Shown: positions 1 through 8,548 of the stretch, piece by piece | How positions within the stretch are numbered: position 1 is the stretch's first letter | How the letters are laid out: each line of letters opens with the position of its first letter | DNA from: Paracandidimonas soli | GTDB taxonomy: Bacteria > Pseudomonadota > Gammaproteobacteria > Burkholderiales > Burkholderiaceae_B | DNA length: 64,000 bases | Assembly (NCBI RefSeq): GCF_004342005.1 | Contig: NZ_SMBX01000003.1 | Span: 310,001 to 374,000, forward strand | Reading direction: 5' to 3' | Translations under genes and position numbers: made by a program | The notes under the pieces: generated by a model | What the model was told of the DNA's origin: nothing | Seen by the model: only the letters and a program-made list of their open reading frames with translations | The model's database searches: none

Positions 1-208
1 AGGTTGCGTCCTTGTTCGATGCCCGGTAGCGCCAGGCGAAGACGACGGTGAGGATCATGACCGGGATGATGACGATCAGCATCAGGGCAACGGAAATGTA
101 GATCAGATCGCGTTGCTGGATGGCAATGTCGCCGGAGGGGGACAGCACGACTGCCTTGCAGCCGGACAAAAGAGCGGCAAAAACCAGGAGTGGGAGGGTT
201 CGTAGCAT
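1..208 (-). CDS. cyoA: Cytochrome o ubiquinol oxidase subunit II, N-terminal part (CyoA)
   Basis: Only the first 69 codons lie in the window; the gene continues past the left edge. The product starts MLRTLPLLVFAALLSGCK, a lipoprotein signal peptide with lipobox LSGC. A short periplasmic stretch with the typical SPSGDIA and QQRDL words follows, then a transmembrane helix ending FAWRYRASN. This is the N-terminus of subunit II of the heme-copper quinol oxidase bo3, the membrane proton-pumping terminal oxidase. The rest of cyoABCD should lie to the left. It is divergent from the MFS gene at 389. No clear Shine-Dalgarno is visible before the ATG. The call rests on recognising this conserved N-terminus. 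Confidence 0.9.
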   Translation of the reverse strand, partial: MLRTLPLLVFAALLSGCKAVVLSPSGDIAIQQRDLIYISVALMLIVIIPVMILTVVFAWRYRASNKDAT

Positions 209-388
209 CTTGAAGTTACTTGCGACGTAAGGTTACCAAGCTTGAGTTTGGTGCCATGAAGAAAAATGCAGAATATACTTGAACCACGAATGCAGGAAAT
301 TGGACATTTTGTCCTATGGTGCATTAGCGGCAAAAAAAGAAGCCGTCGCGCCGATTTTGTCTTTGATCCGGGTCAAGGGGAACTCGAT

Positions 389-1723
389 ATGATAACAGCT
401 TCAGCTCAGGCCGCAGTCATGCCGGCACCGCAACCGGCCTCAGGCCATTCCGATGTCGCACCCAGCGATATCGCCGTCGGCGTCATCATTGGGCGAGCGT
501 CCGAGTACTTCGATTTCTTCGTCTACGGCCTGGCTTCGGTGCTGGTATTTCCGTCGCTGTTCTTCCCGTTTGCGGATCCTTTGACGGGCATTTTGTACTC
601 GTTCGCCATCTTTGCGCTGGCTTTCATTGCGCGCCCGTTCGGCACGGCGCTGTTCATGAACATCCAGCGGCGCTGGGGGCGCAGCGCCAAGCTGACCATT
701 GCGTTGTTCCTGCTGGGCACGGCCACTGCGGGCATCGCCTTCCTGCCGACCCATGCGTCGATCGGTTCCGTGGCCATCCTGCTGCTGGCGCTGTTCCGCA
801 TCCTGCAGGGGGTGGCATTCGGGGGATCCTGGGACGGGCTGCCGTCGCTGCTGGCGCTGAATGCGCCCAAACAGCGGCGCGGCTGGTACGCCATGATGGG
901 ACAGTTGGGCGCGCCGATCGGCTTCCTGGTCGCCAGCGCCCTGTTCCTGTACCTGCATTCCACGCTGACCAGGGAGGAATTCCTGGGCTGGGGCTGGCGC
1001 TATCCGTTCTTCGTGGCCATGGCCATCAACGTGGTGGCCTTGTTCGCGCGCCTGCGCCTGGTCATGACGGAGGAATACACGCAGTTGCTGGAAGAGCGCG
1101 AGCTCGAACCTATCGCCACTTCCGAGATGCTGCGCGGGCAGGGATACAACCTGTTCATCGGCGCGTTTGCCGCGCTGGCCAGCTATGCCCTGTTCCACCT
1201 GGTGACCATCTTCCCTCTGTCATGGATCGCCCTGCAGGAAACGCAAGCCATCAATGATGTGCTGTTCATCCAGATCCTGGGCGCGGGTGTCGGCATCGTG
1301 GCGACCGTGGCGTCGGGCGTGTTGGCGGACCGCATCGGCCGCCGGACCACGCTGGCGCTGCTTGCGCTGCTGATCGGCGTGTTCAGCCTGTTTGCTCCCG
1401 CATTGCTCAACGGCGGGGCGGTGGGACAGGATGCCTTCATCCTGATCGGCTTTGCGCTGCTGGGGCTGTCCTATGGCCAGTCCTCAGGTACGGTGACGGC
1501 CAACTTCTCGCCCCGTTTCCGTTATACGGGAGCGGCATTGACCTCGGACCTGGCCTGGCTGCTGGGCGCCGCATTCGCGCCGCTGGTGGCGCTGGGGCTG
1601 TCGGCGCATTTCGGGCTGGTCTACCTGAGCGTCTATCTGATGTCAGGAGCCGCTTGTACCTTGCTGGCATTGTGGATCAACCGCAAGATCAAGCCGCTGA
1701 CCCTGCGCAAGCGTCCGGCGTGA
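389..1723 (+). CDS. MFS transporter, metabolite:H+ symporter (MHS) type
   Basis: Inner-membrane secondary transporter of about 444 aa with roughly 12 hydrophobic segments. The first helix carries GRASEYFDFFVYG, close to the family word around an acidic residue plus DFFxYG seen in ProP/ShiA/citrate-type MHS symporters. The cytoplasmic loop of the second half has ADRIGRR. The ATG at 389 is chosen because AAGGGG lies 8 nt upstream; an in-frame upstream extension to 266 has no hydrophobic or conserved content. The substrate cannot be read; organic acids or osmolytes are usual for the family. It is divergent from cyoA and followed by a strong bidirectional hairpin. Confidence 0.85.
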   Translation: MITASAQAAVMPAPQPASGHSDVAPSDIAVGVIIGRASEYFDFFVYGLASVLVFPSLFFPFADPLTGILYSFAIFALAFIARPFGTALFMNIQRRWGRSAKLTIALFLLGTATAGIAFLPTHASIGSVAILLLALFRILQGVAFGGSWDGLPSLLALNAPKQRRGWYAMMGQLGAPIGFLVASALFLYLHSTLTREEFLGWGWRYPFFVAMAINVVALFARLRLVMTEEYTQLLEERELEPIATSEMLRGQGYNLFIGAFAALASYALFHLVTIFPLSWIALQETQAINDVLFIQILGAGVGIVATVASGVLADRIGRRTTLALLALLIGVFSLFAPALLNGGAVGQDAFILIGFALLGLSYGQSSGTVTANFSPRFRYTGAALTSDLAWLLGAAFAPLVALGLSAHFGLVYLSVYLMSGAACTLLALWINRKIKPLTLRKRPA

Positions 1724-1770
1724 GATCGTCCCGGCCGGTCGGCATGTGTTGACGACGGCGGAAACGACAG

Positions 1771-1816
1771 ACCGCCCCCGGGCGCCGGACTTGTTAATCC
1801 GGCGCCCGGGGGCGGT
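1771..1816. terminator. Bidirectional GC-rich terminator hairpin
   Basis: An 18-bp perfect inverted repeat (1771-1788 with 1799-1816) with a 10-nt loop lies between the convergent MFS gene and the Bug gene. Both flanks are short and T-poor (TTC on one side, GAAA/TTTC on the other), so it is a strong stem but a weak U-tract. It probably ends both transcripts. Confidence 0.8.
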
Positions 1817-1913
1817 TTCATATCGCATGTGGAGAAGCACTTCGGCAGGGCTTTCGGGCGGACCTTGCACCGGAAATCCCCTGCGCGGCGCTGGAGGACG
1901 CCAGGCTTTGCTT

Positions 1914-2918
1914 TCAGTTGCCGGCCGTAGCCTGGGAAGCCTCTACGACCTGCCTCCATTTCACGATTTCGGCGTCGATGAAATCGGAGAATTCCTTGGG
2001 GCCTTTGTATATGGGCTCGGCGCCAAGCTCGACGATGCGCTTCTGCAGGGCAGGAGCGCCCATCGCTTTCTGTACGGCGGCATTGATGCGGTTCACGATG
2101 CTTTCAGGCGTTCCGGCAGGCGCCAGCAGGCCGAACCAGGAGCCGACGTCGAAGTTCTCGACACCGGCTTCTTCCATGGTGGGCAGTTCCGGCAGACTGG
2201 GACTGCGCTTGGCGCTGGTCACGGCAAGTGCCTTGAGGGAGCCATTCTTGATGAAGGGCAGGGAAACCGGCAGGTTGTCGAACATGAGATCCACCTGGCC
2301 GCCGATGATGTCGGTCACTGCCGGTGCGCTGCCCTTGTAGGGGACGTGCACCATGTCGACGCCTGTGCGGACCTTGAACATTTCGCCGGACAGGTGAATG
2401 GATGAGCCCGCGCCCGAAGACGCGAAGCTGAGCTTGCCTGGATTGGTCTTGCCGTACTCGATCAGTTCCTGGACGGAGTCGACCTTCAGGTTCGGGGAAA
2501 TGATGAGTACATTGGGTACCGAGCCGATCATCGAGATGGGGGCGAACGATTCCGGCTGGAAGCGTATGTCCTTGTAAATGCTGTAGTTGATGGCCTGGGT
2601 GCCGATGGTGCCCATCAGCAGCGTGTAGCCGTCCGGCTGGGCGCGCGCGACGTTCTCTGCGCCGATATTGCCGGAGGCGCCGCCACGGTTCTCGATGACG
2701 ATGGTCGTGCCCAGGTCGTTCTCAATCTGCGATGCAATCAGGCGCGCGAAAATATCCGTGTTGCCGCCCGCCGCGAACGGAACGACCAGTCGTATCGGCT
2801 TGTCGGGCCAGGGTTCGGCTGCCGAGGCTGCCGCCGGCAGCAGTGCGGTTGCCGTAGCGGCCAGGCCTAGTGTCAAAGCGCGCAAGCTGGAGCGTTTGTG
2901 TGGCGAGTGTGTCTGCAT
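1914..2918 (-). CDS. Bug-family tripartite tricarboxylate transporter substrate-binding protein
   Basis: Periplasmic binding protein of 334 aa. An N-terminal signal peptide ends around AAASAAEPWP. The mature start WPDKPIRLVVPFAAGG and the words IENRGGASGNIG, ARAQPDGYTLLMG and HVPYKGSAPAV are the standard fingerprints of the Bug (TctC) family, which is greatly expanded in Bordetella and relatives. Bug proteins bind carboxylates with the ligand carboxylate held by main-chain loops; the ligand here is unknown. GGAG lies 8 nt before the ATG. No TctA/TctB membrane subunits are nearby, so it is an orphan receptor, as is common in this family. Confidence 0.93.
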   Translation of the reverse strand: MQTHSPHKRSSLRALTLGLAATATALLPAAASAAEPWPDKPIRLVVPFAAGGNTDIFARLIASQIENDLGTTIVIENRGGASGNIGAENVARAQPDGYTLLMGTIGTQAINYSIYKDIRFQPESFAPISMIGSVPNVLIISPNLKVDSVQELIEYGKTNPGKLSFASSGAGSSIHLSGEMFKVRTGVDMVHVPYKGSAPAVTDIIGGQVDLMFDNLPVSLPFIKNGSLKALAVTSAKRSPSLPELPTMEEAGVENFDVGSWFGLLAPAGTPESIVNRINAAVQKAMGAPALQKRIVELGAEPIYKGPKEFSDFIDAEIVKWRQVVEASQATAGN

Positions 2919-3155
2919 GTCGATGTCTCCTGTATGGATATGGTCGTGGAAAGAAATTCAGACCTTGTGGGTCGTTCTTGTCATTGTTGCTGCCGCCATG
3001 ATATTAGCGTTCATGTTTCAGGGCTTGACAGAACCTAGGGAAATCCCCCTGTCCGCACGAGCCGTTGCAGTAAACTGCACGCAGTCTGCATGTCTTGCGC
3101 CAGGACGGGCTCTTCCCGCCTCGCATGCCTGCATCACCCGTTCCGGAGAAGTTGT

Positions 3156-5009
3156 TTGTTCCAGTGGTTTGAAAAACGCCTGCCGCCATTCGAGAGCGAG
3201 CGATACGAGGCCGAAGGCCGGCCCATGCCGGCAAAGCTGGTGCCTTTCATATGGGCCAGCACGAAGGGCGCGCGCCCCTGGCTTGCGTTCCTGATCCTGT
3301 TCACCGGCCTCGTGGGGGCGTTCGAAGCTTGGCTTTACGCCACGCTGGGGCAACTGGTGGATCTGCTGGGCGAGGCGCCGGCGGGCGAGATACTGCGGAC
3401 GCATCAGGGCACGCTGTTGATGATCGCAGGCGTATTGCTGGCCAGTATCTTGCTGATCGCCATGCAGACGACGGTCAAGCACCAGGCGCTGGCGGGCAAT
3501 TTTCCCATGATGCTGCGCTGGCGCTTCCACCGCTGGCTGCTGAACCAGAGCATGGGGTTCTTCCAGGACGAGTTCGCCGGCAGGATTTCCGCCAAGGTCA
3601 TGCAGACGGCGCTGGCCGTGCGCGATGTGTGCATCATCGTGGGAGACGTGCTGGTCTTCATGATCATCACCTTCACGTCGATGGCGGTCGTGGTCGGAAC
3701 GTTCGACACGCTCCTGCTGCTGCCGTTCATCGGCTGGCTGGTGCTGTATGTCCTGATGGTCATCTGGTTCGTGCCCCGGCTGGGAGCGACGTCCAAGGCG
3801 CAGGCCAGCGCACGCTCCCTCATGACGGGGCGCATCACGGACGCCTATACCAATATCGCCACCGTCAAGCTGTTTTCCCATGCCGGGCGCGAGGCGGAAT
3901 ACGCGCGCAGCGCCATGAGCGAGTTCCTGGTGACGGTCTATCGCCAGATGCGGCTGGTCAGCGCATTCGAGATCGTGAATCACGCGCTGATGGTGCTGCT
4001 CATCCTGTCCACATCGGGCGTGGCCGTCTATCTATGGATGCAGGGCATGGTGGGTCTGGGCGGCGTGGCGGCGGTGACGGCCATGGCCTTGCGCCTGATC
4101 GGCCTGTCTCACTGGATCCTGTGGGAGGCGGCAGCGCTGTTCGAGCACCTGGGAACCGTGCAGGACGGCCTGAACTCCATCGCCAAGGGCCATGCCATCC
4201 AGGATGCAGACGATGCCTCCCGGCTGGAGGTGGGCGCCGGCGAGGTGCGGCTCGAGAACGTCAGGTTCGGGTACGGCTCGGAAAAAATGGTGTTCGACGA
4301 TTTCTCGCTGCGCATCGCGCCGGGGGAAAAGATCGGCCTGGTAGGGCGTTCGGGAGCGGGCAAGTCCACGATCGTGAATCTGCTGCTGAGATTCTATGAT
4401 CTGGACAGCGGGAGCATCCTGATCGACGGTCAGGATATCTCCGGGGTGACGCAGGAAAGCCTGCGCTCGCAGATCGGCATGGTGACGCAGGACACGGCGC
4501 TGCTGCATCGTTCCGTGCGCGAGAACATCCTGTACGGCAGGCCCGACGCGACTGACGCGGAAATGATCGAGGCGGCGAAGCAGGCGCATGCGCATGAGTT
4601 CATCATGGGCCTGCGCGACGCCCATGGGCGTACCGGTTATGACGTGCACGTGGGCGAGCGTGGCGTCAAGCTGTCGGGCGGACAGCGCCAGCGCATCGCC
4701 ATCGCGCGGGTCATGCTGAAGAATGCGCCCATCCTGCTGCTGGACGAAGCGACGAGCGCGCTCGACTCCGAGGTCGAGGCGGCCATCCAGGAAAGCCTGT
4801 ACGACTTGATGAAGGGCAAGACGGTGATCGCCATTGCGCACCGCCTATCGACGATTGCGGCCATGGATCGGCTGGTGGTCGTGGACGAGGGGCGCATCGT
4901 CGAGCAGGGCACTCATCTGGAGCTGCTGGCGTATGGCGGCGTCTACGCCAAGCTTTGGTCCCATCAGAGCGGCGGGTTCCTGGCGCAGGACGAGCCGTCA
5001 TCCGCCTGA
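3156..5009 (+). CDS. ABC exporter, fused transmembrane and ATPase domains
   Basis: A 617-aa half-transporter of the ABCB/MsbA type. Residues about 30-330 hold a six-helix exporter domain. The ATPase domain has Walker A GRSGAGKST near residue 397, signature LSGGQRQR near 506, Walker B ILLLDEATSALD near 527 and the switch histidine in AIAHRLS. I place the start at a TTG (3156): it has GGAGA 5-7 nt upstream and begins FQWFEKRLPPFE, an N-terminus seen in relatives of this exporter; the first in-frame ATG (3225) lacks a good site and removes this segment. The substrate is unknown (lipid, peptide or drug). Its last ~20 codons are repeated at 12910-12978. Confidence 0.88.
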   Translation: MFQWFEKRLPPFESERYEAEGRPMPAKLVPFIWASTKGARPWLAFLILFTGLVGAFEAWLYATLGQLVDLLGEAPAGEILRTHQGTLLMIAGVLLASILLIAMQTTVKHQALAGNFPMMLRWRFHRWLLNQSMGFFQDEFAGRISAKVMQTALAVRDVCIIVGDVLVFMIITFTSMAVVVGTFDTLLLLPFIGWLVLYVLMVIWFVPRLGATSKAQASARSLMTGRITDAYTNIATVKLFSHAGREAEYARSAMSEFLVTVYRQMRLVSAFEIVNHALMVLLILSTSGVAVYLWMQGMVGLGGVAAVTAMALRLIGLSHWILWEAAALFEHLGTVQDGLNSIAKGHAIQDADDASRLEVGAGEVRLENVRFGYGSEKMVFDDFSLRIAPGEKIGLVGRSGAGKSTIVNLLLRFYDLDSGSILIDGQDISGVTQESLRSQIGMVTQDTALLHRSVRENILYGRPDATDAEMIEAAKQAHAHEFIMGLRDAHGRTGYDVHVGERGVKLSGGQRQRIAIARVMLKNAPILLLDEATSALDSEVEAAIQESLYDLMKGKTVIAIAHRLSTIAAMDRLVVVDEGRIVEQGTHLELLAYGGVYAKLWSHQSGGFLAQDEPSSA

Positions 5010-5028
5010 ACGGGGCATGGCCGGCTGG

Positions 5029-5712
5029 CTACAGGACGAAATCGATATAGCGGACAAGGAACTCGCGGGCTGTTCGCATATTCGACCGCTTCAACGCTTC
5101 TGCGCGAAGCGCGTCGCCCGCCTGCATGGCGGCGATGATCTCACGATGTTCCTTGAAGCTTTGGGCGGCGCGGCCGGGCAGGACCAGGGTGCGGCGGATG
5201 ATGACTTGCGTCTTGTCGTAGATGCTGTCCAGGAACGCGGAAAGCGTGGGGTTGTCAGCCGCGGCCACCGTACGTCGGCGATAGGTCATGATGGCGTCGA
5301 ACAGGCGATCGCAATCTCCGTCCGCGATGGATTTTTCCAGATCGGCACCGAACAGGTCGACCAGGTCCCGCCAGGATCCAGGTTCGGAGTTCTGCACGGC
5401 AAGCCTGGCGCAAAGCCCTTCCAGTAGTTCGAAAACATCGTAAATGGTGAAGAGCTCAGCCGCCGTAAGCGCCATGACGGTGACGCCCTGGTTGGGGACG
5501 CGCTTCACAAGTCCGCGTTGTTCCAGCGCGGCAAAGGCTTGCCGGATGCTGGCCCGGCTGACGCCGAACTCTTGCGTGAGTGGCAATTCCCTGAGCTTGG
5601 CTCCGGGAGGGATTTCTCGGCGGCTGATTCGGTCGCGTAGGATCGCCTCCACGTCGACAGCGGCAGGTTTGGTCATGGATGTGTGGTTGTTAGTGTGCAA
5701 AGCCATAAACAA
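5029..5712 (-). CDS. GntR-family (FadR/FCD) transcriptional regulator
   Basis: A 227-aa regulator. An N-terminal winged helix (ILRDRISRREIPPGAKLRE, FGVSRASIRQAFAALEQRGLV) is followed by an all-helical FCD ligand domain whose EHREIIAAMQAGD segment carries a metal-binding histidine. It lies 20 bp from the convergent ABC exporter and at the downstream end of the TRAP/SDR block, which it probably controls together with the palindrome at 12711-12732; that link is an inference. Start choice is soft: in-frame ATGs also occur 6 and 36 nt inside, and none has a strong ribosome site. The effector is likely a small carboxylate, as for most FCD regulators. Confidence 0.88.
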   Translation of the reverse strand: MFMALHTNNHTSMTKPAAVDVEAILRDRISRREIPPGAKLRELPLTQEFGVSRASIRQAFAALEQRGLVKRVPNQGVTVMALTAAELFTIYDVFELLEGLCARLAVQNSEPGSWRDLVDLFGADLEKSIADGDCDRLFDAIMTYRRRTVAAADNPTLSAFLDSIYDKTQVIIRRTLVLPGRAAQSFKEHREIIAAMQAGDALRAEALKRSNMRTAREFLVRYIDFVL

Positions 5713-5865
5713 ACGGGATAGCTTATGCCAAAGTGTACCGTACGGAATCTGTCTTGTGATTGTCCCGGACGATGCGTGGTTGAAATGAATTTCTGCTTCG
5801 GCTTCCCTCGGTTCCTATCGGAGGGGGAACATATCGTTGCGGCTGCATGGCGAAGGAAGGCGAAT

Positions 5866-5898
5866 GATCGCGGCACATGTGGACTGGCTGCCGCGATC
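5866..5898 (-). terminator. Hairpin after the TRAP/SDR operon
   Basis: A 10-bp perfect inverted repeat (5866-5875 with 5889-5898) with a 13-nt loop lies 28 nt after the last gene of the leftward operon, before gntR. There is no U-run, so it is a possible Rho-type or mRNA-end-stabilising stem rather than a classical terminator. The rest of 5713-5925 shows no convincing gene. A GTACcGTAC palindrome near 5735 could be a GntR site. Confidence 0.45.
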
Positions 5899-5925
5899 CC
5901 TGGCGGTACAAATGATGAATATAGG

Positions 5926-6783
5926 CTAGAACATATTGTATTTTCTGGCGCGCTCGGCAAAGCCGCTATAGTCCATGAACGTTTCGAATTCAGAGGCATC
6001 GTCCAATAAGGATAGATTTCCGCGGCTTTCCGGATCGGATGCCAGTTGCTTTAAAGAAGCATTGACTGCCTGGTATGCAGCATATAGGCTGAATCCATAA
6101 TACAAAATGACATTGGCGCCTGAGTCTTTTTCCTCTGCAAGTGTCGTTGGTCCAAGGTTCACGGTCATGAGCTTTGCATGGATTTGTGAACGTACCGATT
6201 TGATGTCGAATGTACTGCCAACGACAAAAACCATATCCGCACCGGCTTCTGCGTATGCATTTGCGCGCTTAATGGCTTCGCCCTCATCTTTGTCATCCCA
6301 CAAGACGTCGGTGCGAGCAATGATCTGGAAGTTTTCGTCTTGACGGGCATCCAGTGCTGCTTTGATTTTCTCGATCATTTCCGGCAAGGGGGTGTACTTG
6401 TGCGGCGTATTCAGATGCTTGCCAAATGCGTGATCCTCAATGTGAATGGCGGACACACCCGCTTGCTCGAAAGCGCGCACGGTTCTCCAGATATTGGCGG
6501 GGTTTCCGAAGCCGTCTTCGGCGTCGGCAATAATTGGAATGCTGACCGCATCAGCAATACGTGCGCTGTATTCCGCCATTTCCGTCAATGACAGTGCGCC
6601 GACGTCCGGAATTCCGTAGCCTGATGCTGCAGTGGCATAGCTGCCTACGTAGATGGCCGGAAAGCCATGGGCTTCGGCCAGTCTTGCGGATAAGCCATCA
6701 TGGATGCCGGGTACCACCAAAAAATCACGCTCTTGAATAAGATTTTTCAAAGCCAGATTCTTTTTATTGATCGATTGAGTCAT
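5926..6783 (-). CDS. Isocitrate lyase/PEP mutase superfamily protein
   Basis: A 285-aa TIM-barrel enzyme. Family hallmarks are VVPGIHDGLSARLAE and YVGSYATAASG (substrate-loop region), IIADAEDGFGN (Mg2+-binding acidic cluster) and AIHIEDH. The flexible loop that carries the catalytic KKCGH or KRCGH motif in isocitrate and 2-methylisocitrate lyases is absent; this position reads AFGKHLN. That favours a phosphonomutase/oxaloacetate-decarboxylase or other C-C lyase branch over a classical lyase. GGAGAG lies 7 nt before the ATG. It is the last gene of the leftward TRAP/SDR/hydrolase operon and so probably cleaves or rearranges an alpha-keto or 2-hydroxy acid made by the upstream dehydrogenases. 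The exact reaction is unknown. Confidence 0.82.
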   Translation of the reverse strand: MTQSINKKNLALKNLIQERDFLVVPGIHDGLSARLAEAHGFPAIYVGSYATAASGYGIPDVGALSLTEMAEYSARIADAVSIPIIADAEDGFGNPANIWRTVRAFEQAGVSAIHIEDHAFGKHLNTPHKYTPLPEMIEKIKAALDARQDENFQIIARTDVLWDDKDEGEAIKRANAYAEAGADMVFVVGSTFDIKSVRSQIHAKLMTVNLGPTTLAEEKDSGANVILYYGFSLYAAYQAVNASLKQLASDPESRGNLSLLDDASEFETFMDYSGFAERARKYNMF

Positions 6784-6820
6784 GCAGTATCTCTCCGATA
6801 GAATTTTGTTTTCGAATGTT

Positions 6821-7792
6821 TCAGTGAATAGGTTGTTTATGTTGATCTATCCACTCCATAATCAGGTTCAAGAGCAAAGTGCGGTTGGAATCCATCATTA
6901 GCATATGGCTGTTGCCTGAAATGCCTATATCCGGCAAATCGATCCAACATACTTCAACGCCGAGTAATGTCAGTTTCTGTGCATAGTTCCAGGCCCGCTC
7001 GCGTCTGCGAGCCCATGGACCATCACGTCCGGCAATGTAGTCGCCCCAGATGAACAAATGTGACGCAATATCGCGTCCCGTCGAAGGCGGCTCGTCGGGG
7101 ACACCCGAAGGCTCTAGCGCGATGACGGCATTGATCCCCCGTGATTGCAAGGCTGCCTTGAGTGCGAAATAACCGCCTTGACTGTGTGCCAGGATCATGC
7201 ACGGACCGGTTTTTTCAATCAGGCATTGGTAGGCCTTGAAGGTTTGTTCATCTGTCGTCGACCATCTTGCAACCATTTGCTTGCCGAACTCTGCGAGATG
7301 CTCAATGGGAAACTGAAGGCCGCTATGGGATTTTCGACGCAGCAATGCTGCATCATGAGCACCTGGATAATCGTGAGCATTGCCGAAACGAAAGCTGTGC
7401 CACACGTCGTCCAGAGGGCGGAAAAGCGGAGGGTCAGCCAGCACCTGCGGATAGGGTGGCTGGCCTGAACGACCACGTTCGTAGGCATCCGAGACGATCA
7501 CTTCGACATTTCTGCAAAGTAAATCAGATAGCCACCCCTGGCCGCCTCCCGGAGGGTTTTCCCAGCATGCTCCGGTCAGCCCCCCTCCATGCCAGAGTAA
7601 AAGAGGACTCTCATAACGTGGCGCGCATGGCTGGTAATGCTGCACATAGATCTGTCCTAGAACGTAATCGCCATTCGCCGAGCTCAGAGCCGGAGCCTCA
7701 TTTGTGGCCAGGCTTATAAGCCGGTCCGGGAATGTCTCCAGGCGACGTAATTCGCCCCCAATAAAGTAGCCGTGTATGGCTTTAAGGTGCAT
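6821..7792 (-). CDS. Alpha/beta-fold hydrolase (esterase/lactonase-like)
   Basis: A 323-aa alpha/beta hydrolase. HGGG near residue 69 forms the oxyanion hole, AHSQGG carries the nucleophilic serine (GxSxG type), and GNSHMLMMD near the C-terminus supplies the catalytic histidine. There is no signal peptide, so it is probably cytoplasmic. Its ATG overlaps the end of the preceding SDR gene by 11 nt, implying translational coupling in the TRAP operon. The likely role is hydrolysis of an ester or lactone intermediate of the imported compound. The family also includes dienelactone-type and carboxylesterase members, so the substrate cannot be assigned. Confidence 0.8.
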   Translation of the reverse strand: MHLKAIHGYFIGGELRRLETFPDRLISLATNEAPALSSANGDYVLGQIYVQHYQPCAPRYESPLLLWHGGGLTGACWENPPGGGQGWLSDLLCRNVEVIVSDAYERGRSGQPPYPQVLADPPLFRPLDDVWHSFRFGNAHDYPGAHDAALLRRKSHSGLQFPIEHLAEFGKQMVARWSTTDEQTFKAYQCLIEKTGPCMILAHSQGGYFALKAALQSRGINAVIALEPSGVPDEPPSTGRDIASHLFIWGDYIAGRDGPWARRRERAWNYAQKLTLLGVEVCWIDLPDIGISGNSHMLMMDSNRTLLLNLIMEWIDQHKQPIH

Positions 7793-8543
7793 TAATACCG
7801 TCCGTTGGCAAGTCGCGATTCACCTTTCCTGTGATGCTGAAGCCTCCATCGACTGGAAGAACGATTCCGGTAATAAATCGGGCTTCATCCGAACTTAAAA
7901 AGAGAGCCGCATGGGCTATTTCTTCCGGCATTCCGAATCGTTTCAACGGTACGTCACGAGGATATTCTTTGACGTCTTCCCAAAGATTCTTTATCAATGG
8001 CGTCAATATCGGCCCTGGCGCAATGCTGTTCACAGTAATCCGATGCTGCGCCAATTCGACGGCCATGACGCGCGTGAGTGTGATGATTCCGCCTTTGGCC
8101 GCCCCGTATGCTGCACGGCCGTCAGAGCCTACAATGCCGCTGACTGAAGACATGTTGATGATGGCTCCGGGCGTCTGGGTGTCGATCATCAACCGGCTTG
8201 CAGCGCGTGCGCAGTAAAAACTGCCATTGAGGTGAATGGCGAGCATTTGAGCCCACTGTTCGTCCGTAATATCTATCATCGGAATCGACCAACTGATACC
8301 AGCGTTGTTGATCAGTACATCCACTTTGTCATATTCAGCAGCAATCTGTGCAAAGCTGCGATTCACATTTTCTGAGGACGATACATCCGTTTTTATGAAA
8401 TGAATGTGAGGCTTGTCGGCAGCTTCGTTGAGATCCAGGCTGATGATGCGTGCGCCTTCGCTGGAAAATCGTTCGGCGATCGCAAGACCGATTCCTGACG
8501 ATCCTCCTGTAACGACGGCTATTTTGTTTTTCAATCGTTGCAT
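7782..8543 (-). CDS. SDR-family NAD(P)-dependent oxidoreductase
   Basis: A 253-aa classical short-chain dehydrogenase. The cofactor motif TGGSSGIGLA lies at the N-terminus, then NNAG, catalytic Ser in INMSSVSG and YGAAKGG (Tyr-x3-Lys). An acidic residue after beta-2 (SLDLNE) favours NAD(H). I chose the ATG at 8543, 5 nt after the permease stop, with AGGAG 10 nt upstream; an in-frame ATG at 8579 lies inside the permease gene and adds only a non-family extension. It is one of two SDRs in this operon, presumably oxidising a hydroxyl of the TRAP substrate. Confidence 0.9.
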   Translation of the reverse strand: MQRLKNKIAVVTGGSSGIGLAIAERFSSEGARIISLDLNEAADKPHIHFIKTDVSSSENVNRSFAQIAAEYDKVDVLINNAGISWSIPMIDITDEQWAQMLAIHLNGSFYCARAASRLMIDTQTPGAIINMSSVSGIVGSDGRAAYGAAKGGIITLTRVMAVELAQHRITVNSIAPGPILTPLIKNLWEDVKEYPRDVPLKRFGMPEEIAHAALFLSSDEARFITGIVLPVDGGFSITGKVNRDLPTDGINAP

Positions 8544-8548
8544 CCTGC

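Noticed and set aside
5725..6009. 94-codon frame on the plus strand next to gntR
   Set aside because: Overlaps the real PEP-mutase-family gene on the minus strand and has no recognisable features.
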